From Maricaulis maris (GTDB lineage: Bacteria; Pseudomonadota; Alphaproteobacteria; Caulobacterales; Maricaulaceae): a DNA stretch of 64,000 bases. The notes below the pieces were generated by a model. That model saw only the letters and a program-made list of their open reading frames with translations, was not told the DNA's origin and made no database searches. Where the stretch lies: the NCBI RefSeq assembly GCF_003634045.1, contig NZ_RBIM01000002.1, forward strand, positions 1 through 64,000, given 5' to 3'. Both the position numbers and the translations under genes were made by a program. Below, piece after piece: positions 54,172 through 64,000 of the stretch (positions within the stretch are counted from its first letter, which is position 1; every line of letters begins with the position of its first letter).

Positions 54172-55074
54172 ATGGCTCTCCCTGATTTCAGCATGCGTCA
54201 GCTGCTTGAAGCTGGTTGTCACTTTGGACACCAGACCCACCGCTGGAACCCGAAGATGAAGGATTTCATCTTTGGTGAGCGGTCCAACATTCACATTATC
54301 GACCTGTCCCAGACCGTCCCGCTGCTGCACCAGGCCCTGGTGAAAGTGCGCGAAACGGCGGCCAAGGGTGGCCGGGTCCTGTTCGTTGGCACCAAGCGCC
54401 AGGCTTCCGAGCCGCTGGCCCTGGCTGCCGGTCGCTGCGCCCAATACTATATGAACCAGCGCTGGCTCGGCGGTACGCTGACCAATTGGCGTACGATTTC
54501 CAACTCGATCGCCCGTCTGCGCGAGCTGGAAAGCATGTTTGAAGGTGAGGGCGGCCTGGCCGGTCTGACCAAGAAAGAACAGCTGATGCTGACCCGTGAG
54601 CGCGAAAAGCTTGATCGCTCGCTTGGTGGTATCAAGGACATGGGCGGCACGCCGGACCTGATGTTCGTGATCGACACGAACAAGGAAGGCATCGCCATCC
54701 AGGAAGCCAAGAAGCTGGGCATTCCGGTCATCGCCGTGGTCGACACCAATTGCGATCCGGACCTGATCGACTTCCCGATCCCGGGCAATGACGACGCCAG
54801 CCGTGCGATCTCGCTTTACTGCGACCTGATCGCCGACGCTGTTCTTGACGGCATGAGCGACAGCCAGATGGCGATGGGCATGGATCTCGGCGAAGCCGAA
54901 GCACCGGTCGAGACCCTGATCGAAGCCGAAGCGGCTCCGGTTGATGAGGCTCCGGCCCAGGAAGCACCCGCGAAGGAAGCTGCAGCAGAAGAGGCTCCGG
55001 CCGCGGACGCCGCACCGGAAGCTGATGCGGCCGCCACGGACACGTCATCCGAATCTGACAAGACCGAAGCGTAA
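54172..55074 (+). CDS. rpsB: 30S ribosomal protein S2
   Basis: The 300-residue protein opens with the S2 signature [24 protein letters not shown] and has [16 protein letters not shown], plus the [26 protein letters not shown] motif. The start has AAAAGGAAAA upstream. Compared with E. coli (241 residues) it has about 50 extra C-terminal residues, an Ala/Glu/Pro tail ([20 protein letters not shown]), typical of some alphaproteobacteria. It starts the translation-envelope run. Confidence 0.96.
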   Translation: MALPDFSMRQLLEAGCHFGHQTHRWNPKMKDFIFGERSNIHIIDLSQTVPLLHQALVKVRETAAKGGRVLFVGTKRQASEPLALAAGRCAQYYMNQRWLGGTLTNWRTISNSIARLRELESMFEGEGGLAGLTKKEQLMLTREREKLDRSLGGIKDMGGTPDLMFVIDTNKEGIAIQEAKKLGIPVIAVVDTNCDPDLIDFPIPGNDDASRAISLYCDLIADAVLDGMSDSQMAMGMDLGEAEAPVETLIEAEAAPVDEAPAQEAPAKEAAAEEAPAADAAPEADAAATDTSSESDKTEA

Positions 55075-55108
55075 CGTTTCGATCCAAAGCGAAATCCAGG
55101 AGAAACCG

Positions 55109-56047
55109 ATGGCTGCCATTACCGCTGCTCTCGTGAAGGAACTGCGCGAAAAAACCGGCGTAGGCATGATGGACTGCAAGAAGGCGCTGAGTGAAAACGA
55201 CGGCGACTTCGAAGCCGCCGTTGATTGGCTGCGCAAGAAAGGCCTGTCCAAGGCTGCCAAAAAGGCTGATCGCGTTGCCGCCGAAGGTCTCGTCGCCGTT
55301 GCCACCGATGGTGGCAAGGGTGCCGTGGTCGAAGTGAACTCGGAAACCGATTTCGTGGCCCGGAATGAAAAATTCCAGGCCACAGTCAAGGGAATCGCCT
55401 CACTCGCCATTGGCGGATCGGGCGATGTTGCCGAGATCAAGGCCTCTTCGCTGGCCTCCGGTTCCACGGTCGAAGATCATCTCACCAACCTGATCGCCAC
55501 GATCGGTGAGAACATGGCCCTGCGCCGTGCCGCCGTCGTGACCGCCGAGCCGGGCGTCGTTGCGTCCTACGTCCACAATCCGGCTGTTGCCGACATGGGT
55601 GCCATCGGCGTGCTCGTTGGCCTGAAATCGGATGGTGACAAGGACAAGCTGGCCGAGCTGGGCCGCAAGATCGCCATGCACGTCGCCGCCGGTTCGCCGG
55701 CCGTCGCCGTCTCGGTTGATGTTGACGGTGTCGACAGCGCGATCGCCGACAAGGAACGCGAAGTCTTTGCCGACCAGGCCCGCCAGTCCGGCAAGCCGGA
55801 AGCGATCGTCGAAAAGATGGTCGAAGGCCGCATGCGCAAATTCTATGAGGAAGTCGTGCTGCTGAAGCAGGCTTTCGTGATGGATCCGGATTCGACGATC
55901 GAACAGGTCCTCGAAGCAGCAGCCAAGGATGTTGGCGCACCGGTCACCATTTCGGGCTTTGTCCGCATGGCGCTGGGTGAAGGCGTCGAGAAGGGTCCGG
56001 AAGAGGATTTTGCAGCCGAAGTCGCTGCGGCCTCCGGCCAGTCCTGA
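55109..56047 (+). CDS. tsf: elongation factor Ts
   Basis: The protein has 312 residues from the ATG at 55109 with CAGGAGAAA upstream. It has the EF-Ts N-terminal signature [16 protein letters not shown] and the second signature [12 protein letters not shown], plus the AVAVSVDVD core. It exchanges GDP for GTP on EF-Tu. It follows rpsB by 34 bases; an intrinsic-terminator-like hairpin follows it. Confidence 0.96.
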   Translation: MAAITAALVKELREKTGVGMMDCKKALSENDGDFEAAVDWLRKKGLSKAAKKADRVAAEGLVAVATDGGKGAVVEVNSETDFVARNEKFQATVKGIASLAIGGSGDVAEIKASSLASGSTVEDHLTNLIATIGENMALRRAAVVTAEPGVVASYVHNPAVADMGAIGVLVGLKSDGDKDKLAELGRKIAMHVAAGSPAVAVSVDVDGVDSAIADKEREVFADQARQSGKPEAIVEKMVEGRMRKFYEEVVLLKQAFVMDPDSTIEQVLEAAAKDVGAPVTISGFVRMALGEGVEKGPEEDFAAEVAAASGQS

Positions 56048-56061
56048 TCCTCGTTGACAAC

Positions 56062-56092
56062 AAGCGGCGGCGCTTTTCAGCGCCGCCGCTTT
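56062..56092 (+). terminator. hairpin between tsf and pyrH
   Basis: AAGCGGCGGCGC pairs with GCGCCGCCGCTT over 12 bases around a TTTTCA loop, followed by only TTTC. It fills most of the tsf-pyrH gap and ends five bases before the pyrH ATG, so it may be a partial terminator that sets the ratio of the two. Confidence 0.6.
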
Positions 56093-56096
56093 CTAT

Positions 56097-56888
56097 ATGC
56101 TGCACGCCGTGACTGATTCCTCTGCATCCGGGCCGGCTGATGGCCAGGCGGGCGCGCCGAAATTCCGGCGCGTACTGCTGAAAGTTTCTGGTGAAGCCCT
56201 GATGGGTTCCCAGAGTTACGGTATCGATATCGATACGGCTGACCGGATTGCGCGCGAAGTCGCTGCGGCCGTCACGCGCGGCACTGAAATGTGTCTCGTG
56301 ATCGGCGGTGGCAATATCTTCCGCGGCCTGTCCGGCGCGGCCAAGGGCATGGACCGGGCCGCTGCCGACTACATGGGCATGCTGGCCACGGTCATGAACG
56401 CGCTGGCGATGCAGACCGCGCTCGAGCGGATCGGCGTCCAGACGCGGGTGCAGTCGGCCATCCCCATGACCACGGTCTGCGAACCCTATATTCGCCGCCG
56501 CGCCACCCGGCACATGGAAAAGGGCCGGGTCGTGATCTTCGCGGCCGGCACTGGCAATCCCTTCTTCACCACCGACACGGCGGCAGCGCTGCGAGCGGCC
56601 GAGATGGGCTGCGACGCGCTTCTCAAGGGTACCCAGGTCGATGGGGTCTATTCCGACGATCCGCGCACCAATCCGGATGCCGAGCGCTATGACCAACTTG
56701 ATTATCTCGACGTGCTGACCCGAGACCTTCGGGTAATGGACGCCTCGGCGGTGACGCTGATGCGCGAAAATGCGATACCGATTGTCGTGTTTGACATTCA
56801 CAAGACGAATGGTCTTGCACGGGTGCTGGCCGGGGAGGGTTTGTGCACCATGATCGGCAAGATGAAGACCGACGTGTCAGCCGGCTGA
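56097..56888 (+). CDS. pyrH: UMP kinase
   Basis: The 263-residue amino-acid-kinase-fold enzyme has [13 protein letters not shown] near the N-terminus, [12 protein letters not shown], and [16 protein letters not shown], all typical of bacterial PyrH. It makes UDP from UMP as a hexamer. There is no ribosome binding site ahead of the ATG at 56097 or the alternative GTG at 56109; the hairpin ends just before. The 18 residues before KFRRVL are an extension over E. coli. It lies between tsf and frr, the canonical order. Confidence 0.94.
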   Translation: MLHAVTDSSASGPADGQAGAPKFRRVLLKVSGEALMGSQSYGIDIDTADRIAREVAAAVTRGTEMCLVIGGGNIFRGLSGAAKGMDRAAADYMGMLATVMNALAMQTALERIGVQTRVQSAIPMTTVCEPYIRRRATRHMEKGRVVIFAAGTGNPFFTTDTAAALRAAEMGCDALLKGTQVDGVYSDDPRTNPDAERYDQLDYLDVLTRDLRVMDASAVTLMRENAIPIVVFDIHKTNGLARVLAGEGLCTMIGKMKTDVSAG

Positions 56889-56910
56889 ACCAGGAAAGAG
56901 CAAGAACACC

Positions 56911-57471
56911 ATGAGTGACGAGTATGACGAGAATGATCTGAAGCGGCGCATGGACGGGGCCATCGAGGCCCTGCGCAAGGAATTCGCCGGTCTGCGGACC
57001 GGTCGCGCCAGTGCCGGCCTGCTCGATCCGATCAAGGTTGAAGCCTATGGTGCCCTGACGCCGATCAACCAGCTCGGCAATATCTCGGTTCCCGAGCCGC
57101 GCATGATCACGCTGCAGGTCTGGGACAAGTCCATGGTTGGCGCTGTCGACAAGGCAATCCGCAATTCCGGCATCGGTCTCAATCCGGTCATGGAAGGCCA
57201 GTTGCTGCGTATTCCGATCCCGCCGCTCAATGAAGAGCGTCGCGCCGAGATCGCCAAGCTGGCCGGCAGCTATGCCGAACATGCCCGTGTCGCGGTGCGC
57301 AATGTACGGCGTGACGGCATGGACGCGCTGAAGAAGATGGAGAAGGATGGCGACTTGTCCGAGGACGAGCAGAAGGCCTTCTCCGAAGACGTCCAGAAGC
57401 TCACCAATGAGGCGATCAAGCGCATTGATGAGAGTCTGAAGGGCAAGCAAGACGAGATCATGCAGGTCTGA
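56911..57471 (+). CDS. frr: ribosome recycling factor
   Basis: The 186-residue protein has the RRF layout: helix [25 protein letters not shown], then the beta domain [28 protein letters not shown], and the C-terminal three-helix bundle with IPPLNEERR and [16 protein letters not shown]. It splits post-termination ribosomes with EF-G. It is 22 bases after pyrH. Confidence 0.96.
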   Translation: MSDEYDENDLKRRMDGAIEALRKEFAGLRTGRASAGLLDPIKVEAYGALTPINQLGNISVPEPRMITLQVWDKSMVGAVDKAIRNSGIGLNPVMEGQLLRIPIPPLNEERRAEIAKLAGSYAEHARVAVRNVRRDGMDALKKMEKDGDLSEDEQKAFSEDVQKLTNEAIKRIDESLKGKQDEIMQV

Positions 57472-57496
57472 TCATGCCGTTTGGCGGAGCGAAAGA

Positions 57497-58217
<721 letters not shown>

Positions 58218-58234
<17 letters not shown>

Positions 58235-59021
58235 CCCGGTCTTCCGGCGTCGACTGATCTCCGCCCTGATCCTCGGCCCGCTGGCGGTCGTGCTTCTCTA
58301 TCTTGGTGACCTGGCCTTTACGGCCTGGGTTGCTGCCTTTGCGGCCGCGATGGCGTGGGAATGGATTTACATGTCCGACCGCGACGCGCCGCCCGTTGCC
58401 TACGCCATCGCCTGTGCAACAGCGTCCGGAACGGTCTTGTTGGCCGGACAGACGAATGTGATCGACGCGCTCGCCTGGGGTGCGGCCGGGACGCTGGCCA
58501 GCGGGATCGAGCGCTGGCGGCGGGGTTGGTCGAGCGAGGTGCTCGGTGTGCTCTATGTCTCGCTGTCTGCGGCCCTGCTGGCCTCGATGCGGGCCATGCC
58601 GGATCACGGACTGCAGTCGGTCATCCTGTTGTTCGCCATCGTCTGGGCGGCGGACAGTGTCGCCTATCTGGTCGGTACCTGGGTCGGTGGCCCGAAACTC
58701 CTACCCCAGGCCAGCCCGAAAAAAACCTGGTCGGGCTTTCTCGCCGGCGTTGTTGCCGGCGGTGCGGCTGGGTGGGCGGCGGGCGGCCTTTTCGGTCTCG
58801 AGGCGTCCCGGGTCATTCCGTTTGCCGTGATCGTTGCGCTGGCCTCGGTTGGTGGCGATCTCGCCATGTCGATCTTCAAGCGCAGTTTCGGGGTCAAGGA
58901 CTCAGGCACGCTGATCCCGGGGCATGGTGGCGTGCTGGACCGGGTTGATGCGCTGATGCTGGCGGTGATTGCTGCTGTCCTTGTCAATCGTGTCTGGCCA
59001 CTCGGCTGGGCTGCGGCATGA
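58218..59021 (+). CDS. cdsA: phosphatidate cytidylyltransferase
   Basis: The protein has 267 residues from the ATG at 58218, chosen for the GGAGG at 58208-58212; an ATG at 58206 overlaps that site. It has six to eight membrane segments and the CdsA signature GDLAMSIFKRSFGVKDSGTLIPGHGGVLDRVDAL (S-x4-KR-x4-KD-x6-GHGG-x2-DR-x-D). It makes CDP-diacylglycerol for phospholipid synthesis in the inner membrane. ATGA overlap with dxr. Confidence 0.94.
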
Positions 59022-60208
59022 CGGCCCGCCGGATTTCCATACTCGGGGCCACCGGCTCGGTGGGCTTGGCCACACTCGACCTGATCGGCCGGGCGACGCC
59101 CGGCACATTTCAGGTGGTTGCGCTGACCGCCAAGACCAATGCGGCCGAGCTGGCCCGGCAGGCGATCCGTTTCGGGGCTGAATGCGTCGCCATCGCGGAC
59201 CCGGCGGCGGCACCGGCCCTGGAGGCGGCGCTCAAGGATCATCCCGGTATCGCGATCGGTGTCGGCGAGGACGCGGTCTGCGATGTCGCCGGACGCGATG
59301 CTGACTGGACCATGGCCGCCATCGTCGGTGCCGCCGGACTCAAGCCAACCTTGGCCGCCCTGCGCCAGGGGCGGGCGCTGGCCTTTGCCAACAAGGAATG
59401 CCTGGTCTGCGCCGGGGCGCTGTTCATGGATGAGGCCGCCCGCTGCGGCACCACGCTGTTGCCGGTCGACAGCGAGCATAATGCTGTCTTTCAGGTCTTC
59501 GATCCGGTCCAGCGCGCTGCCATTCGCTCGATCACGCTGACCGCATCGGGCGGCCCGTTCCGGGAAGCCAGCCGCGAGGACATGGCCCGTGCCACCCGAG
59601 CGGACGCCTTGGCACACCCCACATGGGAAATGGGGGCCAAGATCACCATCGACAGCGCCACCATGATGAACAAGGGGCTGGAGGTCATCGAGGCGTGCTG
59701 GTTGTTCGACCTGTCGCCCGATCGGGTCGAAGTGGTGGTGCATCCACAATCCATCGTGCATGGACTGGTGGAATATGCCGACGGATCGCTGCTGGCCCAG
59801 CTTGGCTCGCCGGACATGCGCACACCGATCGCCAGCGCCCTGGCTTGGCCAAAGCGTATGTCGGCACCGGTTGAGCGCCTGCGGCTTGCGGAGATCGGCC
59901 GGCTCGATTTCCAGCCGCCGGACCTGACCCGCTTTCCGGCCATACGGTTGGCCCGCGAGGCAATCGAGGCAGGGGGGATCGCCCCGGCCGTGCTAAACGC
60001 AGCCAATGAGATCGCCGTCGAGGCATTCCTGGCGGATCGCATCCGTTTCCTTGACATCGCTGCGAGCGTTGAAGAGGTTCTTGATCGCAGCTTGTCCGAT
60101 GCAGACATGCCGCATGCGCTAACGGCTTTTGAAGATGTGTTCGCCATTGATGGTCGCGCGCGCCGGATGGCACGGGACTTGATGGCTGAGCGCTTGGCGA
60201 ACCCATAA
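59018..60208 (+). CDS. dxr: 1-deoxy-D-xylulose 5-phosphate reductoisomerase
   Basis: The 396-residue enzyme has the NADPH motif ILGATGSVGLATLDLIGR, ALANKECLVCAG (here AFANKECLVC), the metal and substrate segment LLPVDSEHNAVFQ, and SGGPFRE and MGAKITIDSATMMNKGLEVIEACWLF. It makes 2-C-methylerythritol 4-phosphate, the committed step to isoprenoids used by uppS nearby. Start overlaps cdsA by four bases. Confidence 0.96.
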   Translation: MTARRISILGATGSVGLATLDLIGRATPGTFQVVALTAKTNAAELARQAIRFGAECVAIADPAAAPALEAALKDHPGIAIGVGEDAVCDVAGRDADWTMAAIVGAAGLKPTLAALRQGRALAFANKECLVCAGALFMDEAARCGTTLLPVDSEHNAVFQVFDPVQRAAIRSITLTASGGPFREASREDMARATRADALAHPTWEMGAKITIDSATMMNKGLEVIEACWLFDLSPDRVEVVVHPQSIVHGLVEYADGSLLAQLGSPDMRTPIASALAWPKRMSAPVERLRLAEIGRLDFQPPDLTRFPAIRLAREAIEAGGIAPAVLNAANEIAVEAFLADRIRFLDIAASVEEVLDRSLSDADMPHALTAFEDVFAIDGRARRMARDLMAERLANP

Positions 60209-60225
60209 CAACGGACATTTCATTC

Positions 60226-61668
60226 ATGAGCCTGATTGGCAGCGGCTTTCTGACCATTTTCTCCTTTGTGTTCCTGATCTCGATTGTCGTCGTGATTCAC
60301 GAGCTTGGGCATTATTGGGCAGGCCGCTTCTGCGGCGTTCATGCGGAAACATTCTCGATGGGATTCGGGCCGACCCTGGTCTCATGGCGGGACAAGCGCG
60401 GGACGGTATGGCGCGTTGCGGCACTGCCGCTGGGCGGCTATGTGAAATTCCTGGGTGATGCCGGCGCTGCCAGCGAGCCGGATGCCGACAAGCTGGCGCT
60501 GCTTCGCGAGCAGATGGGGGAGGCGGCGGACCGCTGCTATCATTTCAAGCCGATCTGGCAACGCGCCTTCATCACGGCAGCGGGACCGATTGCAAATTTC
60601 ATCCTGGCGATTTTCATCTTTGCGAGCCATGCGCTGATTTTCGGCGATGAACAGGTTCAGCCCGTGATCGGTTTTGTCCAACCGGGATCGCCTAGCGAGG
60701 CGGCAGGTTTCGAGATCGGTGACCGTATTGTCCGGGTTGGGAGCCGTGAGATCAGCGGCTTCATGGATATCAGCCAGGCGTTGTTCGACCGGGCCAATGA
60801 TACCGTGTCCATCGACGTCGAGCGGGATGGCACGTTGATCACGCTGGTCGCGACGCCGCAGCGTGTCGCCCAGGAAGACCGGTTCGGTGGGACCCGGAAT
60901 GTCGGTCAGATTGGCATTGGCCCGTTCTACGAGCCGGTTATCGGCATGGTCGTCGAAGAGTCCCGCGGTGCAGCGGCCGGCTTTCGTGCGGGGGACCGCG
61001 TTGTCAGCGTCGATGGACAGACTGTCGAGACGTTTGGCCAGTTCAATACCCTGATCGGTGAACGCGACGGCGAACTCACAATTATGGTTGAACGTGACGG
61101 ATCGCAGCTTGAAATCATTGCCGACCCCGTCCCGCTCGCCGATATCGACCGCCGCAATCACGCTGCGCTGGAACGCCTGGGTCTCGGCAACGAGCTGGTG
61201 CTCCGCCAGCATCAAAGCTTCACCCTCCTGACCGCACCGGTTGAAGGCGCCCGGATGGTCTGGACAACGGTAACCAGCACCGCGAGCTATGTCGGGCGGA
61301 TCGTGTCCGGCCGATCGTCGCCGGAATATCTGAACGGACCGATCGGAATTGCGACCGCCGCAGGCCAAGTGGCGCATGTCGCCGTTGATGACGCTGACAG
61401 CGTCGTGGAAGGTGCCGGTAATCTGCTGCGCAGGTTGATATTTGTCGCCGGTTTTCTCTCCGTCGGACTGGGATTGGTCAATCTTCTACCGATACCCATC
61501 CTCGACGGCGGGCATTTGGTGTATTACGCCTATGAAGCGGTGGCACGACGTCCGCTGAGCATGAAGGCACAGGCACTCGGTTTCCGGGTGGGGCTTGTTT
61601 TCGTGCTCGGTTTGATGCTTGTAGCGACCTGGAATGACCTGAATTATTTGCTCGGCCAGATTTTCTGA
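60226..61668 (+). CDS. rseP: site-2 protease RseP
   Basis: The 480-residue membrane metalloprotease has the zinc motif HELGH at residues 25-29 in the first span, the FGPTLVSWRDKRGT loop, two PDZ domains (about 145-225 and 240-320), and the LDGGH motif that supplies the third ligand in NLLPIPILDGGHL. It cuts membrane-bound anti-sigma or related proteins within the bilayer in envelope stress. It is between dxr and bamA as in many proteobacteria. Confidence 0.94.
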   Translation: MSLIGSGFLTIFSFVFLISIVVVIHELGHYWAGRFCGVHAETFSMGFGPTLVSWRDKRGTVWRVAALPLGGYVKFLGDAGAASEPDADKLALLREQMGEAADRCYHFKPIWQRAFITAAGPIANFILAIFIFASHALIFGDEQVQPVIGFVQPGSPSEAAGFEIGDRIVRVGSREISGFMDISQALFDRANDTVSIDVERDGTLITLVATPQRVAQEDRFGGTRNVGQIGIGPFYEPVIGMVVEESRGAAAGFRAGDRVVSVDGQTVETFGQFNTLIGERDGELTIMVERDGSQLEIIADPVPLADIDRRNHAALERLGLGNELVLRQHQSFTLLTAPVEGARMVWTTVTSTASYVGRIVSGRSSPEYLNGPIGIATAAGQVAHVAVDDADSVVEGAGNLLRRLIFVAGFLSVGLGLVNLLPIPILDGGHLVYYAYEAVARRPLSMKAQALGFRVGLVFVLGLMLVATWNDLNYLLGQIF

Positions 61669-61705
61669 TGAATGTCTGACCGGGCCCAGCAAGCGGCGAT
61701 CTTCC

Positions 61706-64000
61706 ATGGCGAGTGTTCTGCGTGTGCTCTTCGCAGCCCTGATGACTGTGACCGTGTCGGCTATAGCGCCGGCACAACAATCGGGTGCGGAAGTTCCCGC
61801 AACGACCCAGCCGGAGGTGCAGCAACCCGCGCCGGCGCCGGTAATCCGGCAAATCCTTGTCGAGGGAAATCAGCGGGTCGAGGCCGATACGGTCCTGTCC
61901 TACCTGCTCTTGCAGCCGGGACAACCGTTTGACACGCGCCTGGTCAACCTCTCGATCCAGACCCTGATGGCGACCGGTCTGTTCTCGGACGTGCAGTTCG
62001 AGGACCGCGGCCAGATCGTTCTGGTTCGTGTCCAGGAAAATCCGATCATCAACCGCGTGATCCTTGAGGGGAACAGTGCGATTGATGACGAGAAGATCAC
62101 CGATGAAATCCAGGCTCAGCCGCGCGCCATCTTCACGCGGTCGCGTGTCCAGTCGGACGTTCAGCGCATCATCGAGGTCTATCGCCGCTCCGGTCGCTTC
62201 GCGGCGACGGTGACGCCGAAGATTGTCGAGCAACCGCAAAATCGTGTCGATCTCATCTTTGAAATCTCGGAAGGTCCGGTGACGGGCGTGCGCCGGATCA
62301 ATTTCATCGGCAATGAGAGCTATTCCGACCGTCGTCTGCGCCGTGAATTGGTGACGCGCGAATCGCGTTGGTGGCGTTTCTTCTCATCGAACGACAATTA
62401 TGACCCGGACCGTCTGGAATATGATCGTGAATTGCTGCGGCAATTCTATTCCAACCAGGGTTATGCCAATTTCCGCGTCCTTTCCGCCGTCGCAGAACTG
62501 ACGCCGGACCAGCGCGATTTCTACATCACCATCACGATCGACGAAGGTGAGATCTATAATTTCGGTGAAGTCACGGTCTCAACGGAAATCCCTGATCTCA
62601 ATCCGGAATTCCTGCAAGCCATCCTGCCTGTCCAGCAAGGCGACCTCTTCCAGGGCCAGTTGATTGAAGACAGTATCGATGCACTGACCTTCTCGGCCGG
62701 TGCGTCGGGCTATGCCTTCGTCAACATCCGCCCGCTGTCGCAGCGCAATCGTGAGGACCGTACCGTTGACGTCGAATTCGTCATCGATGAAGGCCCGCGT
62801 GTTTACATCGAACGCATCGATATCTCCGGCAATACGCGAACCCTGGACCAGGTGATCCGCCGCGAGCTCGATATTGTTGAGGGCGACGCCTTCAACCAGG
62901 TCCTGATTGATCGTTCGCGCAACAATATCCGCCGGCTGGGCTTCTTCGAGGAAGTTGAAGTCGAGGAAACTCCCGGATCCGCTCCTGACAGGGCCCGGGT
63001 CAATGTCGCCGTAACCGAGCAACCGACCGGTGAGTTGGCCTTTGGTGCCGGTTTCTCCTCGACGGATGCCTTCCTGATCGATCTGTCGATCTCGGAACGT
63101 AATCTGCGCGGCCGCGGCCAATTCCTGCGCTTCCGGATTTCGGCCTCGTCGAACCGGGAATCATTGGATATCCGCTTTACCGAGCCACGCTTCCTTGATC
63201 GCAATCTGGCCGCCGGTTTCGACCTGTTCCGGGTCAATTCGGATTTCCTGTCAGAAGCCTCGTTCCAGACCGAGTCGACCGGTGCCAGCCTGCGGCTTGG
63301 TTTTCCGGTGACCGCGTCGACCAATCTGCAGCTTGGCTATACCTACCGGACGGATAATGTCCTGGTTTATACCTCGGCGTCGTCAGCCCTGCTCAATCAG
63401 GCGGGGAGCCGTGCAACATCGGTGTTGACCTATACGTTGAACTGGTCGCGGCTGAATGACCCGATCGAGCCGAGCAATGGCTATCGTTTGCAGTTCACGC
63501 AGGGCTTTGCGGGGATTGGCGGCGATGTGCGTTATGTCCGGTCTGAGTTCAATGGTGCCATCTATCGGCCATTCTTCCCGGGTCTACTCGGCAATGATGT
63601 GGTCGCCAGCTTCACCATGAATGGCGGTTTTGTCCTGCCTTGGGGCGGTGACTCGGTTCGAATCAATGATCGCTTCTTCAAGGGCGGCAATTCGTTCCGC
63701 GGCTTCGAAGTCGCCGGTATTGGCCCGCGTGCGGTGTCGCGCGATGCCACGACCGGTGAGCTGATCCGGGGTGATGCCCTGGGTGGCAGGCTTTATGCAG
63801 TGGGCGCACTGGAAGTCTCATTCCCGCTCGGTTTGCCCGAGCAATATGGAGTGAGGGGCAGCCTGTTCACCGAGTTCGGCACGCTTGGCATGCTGGATTC
63901 GGCTGATCAGGTAGACGAAGCGACAAATGCGGTGTTCACGGTTGATGATTTGGCGCTTCGGGCGTCGGCCGGCCTGAGCATCTTCTGGGATTCACCATTC
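61706..64000 (+). CDS. bamA: outer-membrane assembly factor BamA (partial, runs off the window)
   Basis: The frame is open from the ATG at 61706 to the right edge (765 codons) with no stop. A signal peptide ends near SAIAPAQQSG and is followed by a Pro/Gln-rich linker (TTQPEVQQPAPAP). POTRA repeats start at IRQILVEGNQRVEADTVLSYL, then VILEGNSAIDDEKIT, and so on to about residue 430. The barrel follows, with GNSFRGFEVAGIGPR (the VRGF-type L6 loop motif) near residue 660. It inserts beta-barrel proteins in the outer membrane. The ribosome binding site ahead of the ATG is weak. Confidence 0.95.
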   Translation, partial: MASVLRVLFAALMTVTVSAIAPAQQSGAEVPATTQPEVQQPAPAPVIRQILVEGNQRVEADTVLSYLLLQPGQPFDTRLVNLSIQTLMATGLFSDVQFEDRGQIVLVRVQENPIINRVILEGNSAIDDEKITDEIQAQPRAIFTRSRVQSDVQRIIEVYRRSGRFAATVTPKIVEQPQNRVDLIFEISEGPVTGVRRINFIGNESYSDRRLRRELVTRESRWWRFFSSNDNYDPDRLEYDRELLRQFYSNQGYANFRVLSAVAELTPDQRDFYITITIDEGEIYNFGEVTVSTEIPDLNPEFLQAILPVQQGDLFQGQLIEDSIDALTFSAGASGYAFVNIRPLSQRNREDRTVDVEFVIDEGPRVYIERIDISGNTRTLDQVIRRELDIVEGDAFNQVLIDRSRNNIRRLGFFEEVEVEETPGSAPDRARVNVAVTEQPTGELAFGAGFSSTDAFLIDLSISERNLRGRGQFLRFRISASSNRESLDIRFTEPRFLDRNLAAGFDLFRVNSDFLSEASFQTESTGASLRLGFPVTASTNLQLGYTYRTDNVLVYTSASSALLNQAGSRATSVLTYTLNWSRLNDPIEPSNGYRLQFTQGFAGIGGDVRYVRSEFNGAIYRPFFPGLLGNDVVASFTMNGGFVLPWGGDSVRINDRFFKGGNSFRGFEVAGIGPRAVSRDATTGELIRGDALGGRLYAVGALEVSFPLGLPEQYGVRGSLFTEFGTLGMLDSADQVDEATNAVFTVDDLALRASAGLSIFWDSPF

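Overview
The window is GC-rich, densely coded alphaproteobacterial DNA. The run rpsB-tsf-pyrH-frr-uppS-cdsA-dxr-rseP-bamA at the right end, a short prolyl-tRNA synthetase without the editing insertion, a direct-repeat LexA box of the form GAAC-N7-GAAC and a SidA-like peptide next to dnaE together point to the Caulobacterales/Maricaulales (a Maricaulis- or Hyphomonas-like marine bacterium). The lineage is inferred from gene content and not from a database match.

Region 1 (1-7260) looks like the right end of a prophage. It carries the tail end of a structural gene, a tail-fibre-assembly-like protein, a coiled-coil membrane protein, a lytic transglycosylase with a holin-like membrane N-terminus, a DUF6527-type protein and an overlapping inner/outer spanin pair. 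Accessory genes follow: a membrane protein, a D12 adenine methylase, a zinc-ribbon protein, a SRAP peptidase-like protein, an unknown protein and a glycosyltransferase whose start is unresolved. The region stops at a 41-base fragment of a tRNA-Ser(GCU) gene, a likely attachment scar.

Region 2 (7300-18990) is chromosomal backbone: a small exported protein, a TPR protein, glutaryl-CoA dehydrogenase, a sodium:solute symporter, the cytochrome c maturation operon ccmFGHI, a soluble GAF-PAS-PAS histidine kinase and an acyl desaturase.

Region 3 (19122-27695) is one eight-gene acyl-CoA catabolic operon: a probable heteromeric acyl-CoA dehydrogenase pair, a third dehydrogenase, an acyl-CoA ligase, a MaoC hydratase, two short-chain dehydrogenases and a quinone reductase. 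It is bounded by terminators on both sides.

Region 4 (27844-45871) is accessory metabolism. It holds an M28 peptidase, an HxlR regulator divergent from a BASS transporter and an N-acyl amidohydrolase, a PEP-mutase-like enzyme and an orphan receiver protein. A five-gene minus-strand operon (beta-lactamase-like hydrolase, GMC oxidoreductase, aldehyde dehydrogenase, SDR, Ogt) is divergent from a TonB-dependent receptor, and a sterol-desaturase-family protein closes the region.

Region 5 (46098-64000) is housekeeping: proS-lolC-lolD, a 31-residue SOS-controlled membrane peptide, dnaE, a small exported NTF2-fold protein, then translation, UMP kinase, ribosome recycling, isoprenoid and phospholipid synthesis and outer-membrane assembly. 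It ends inside bamA.
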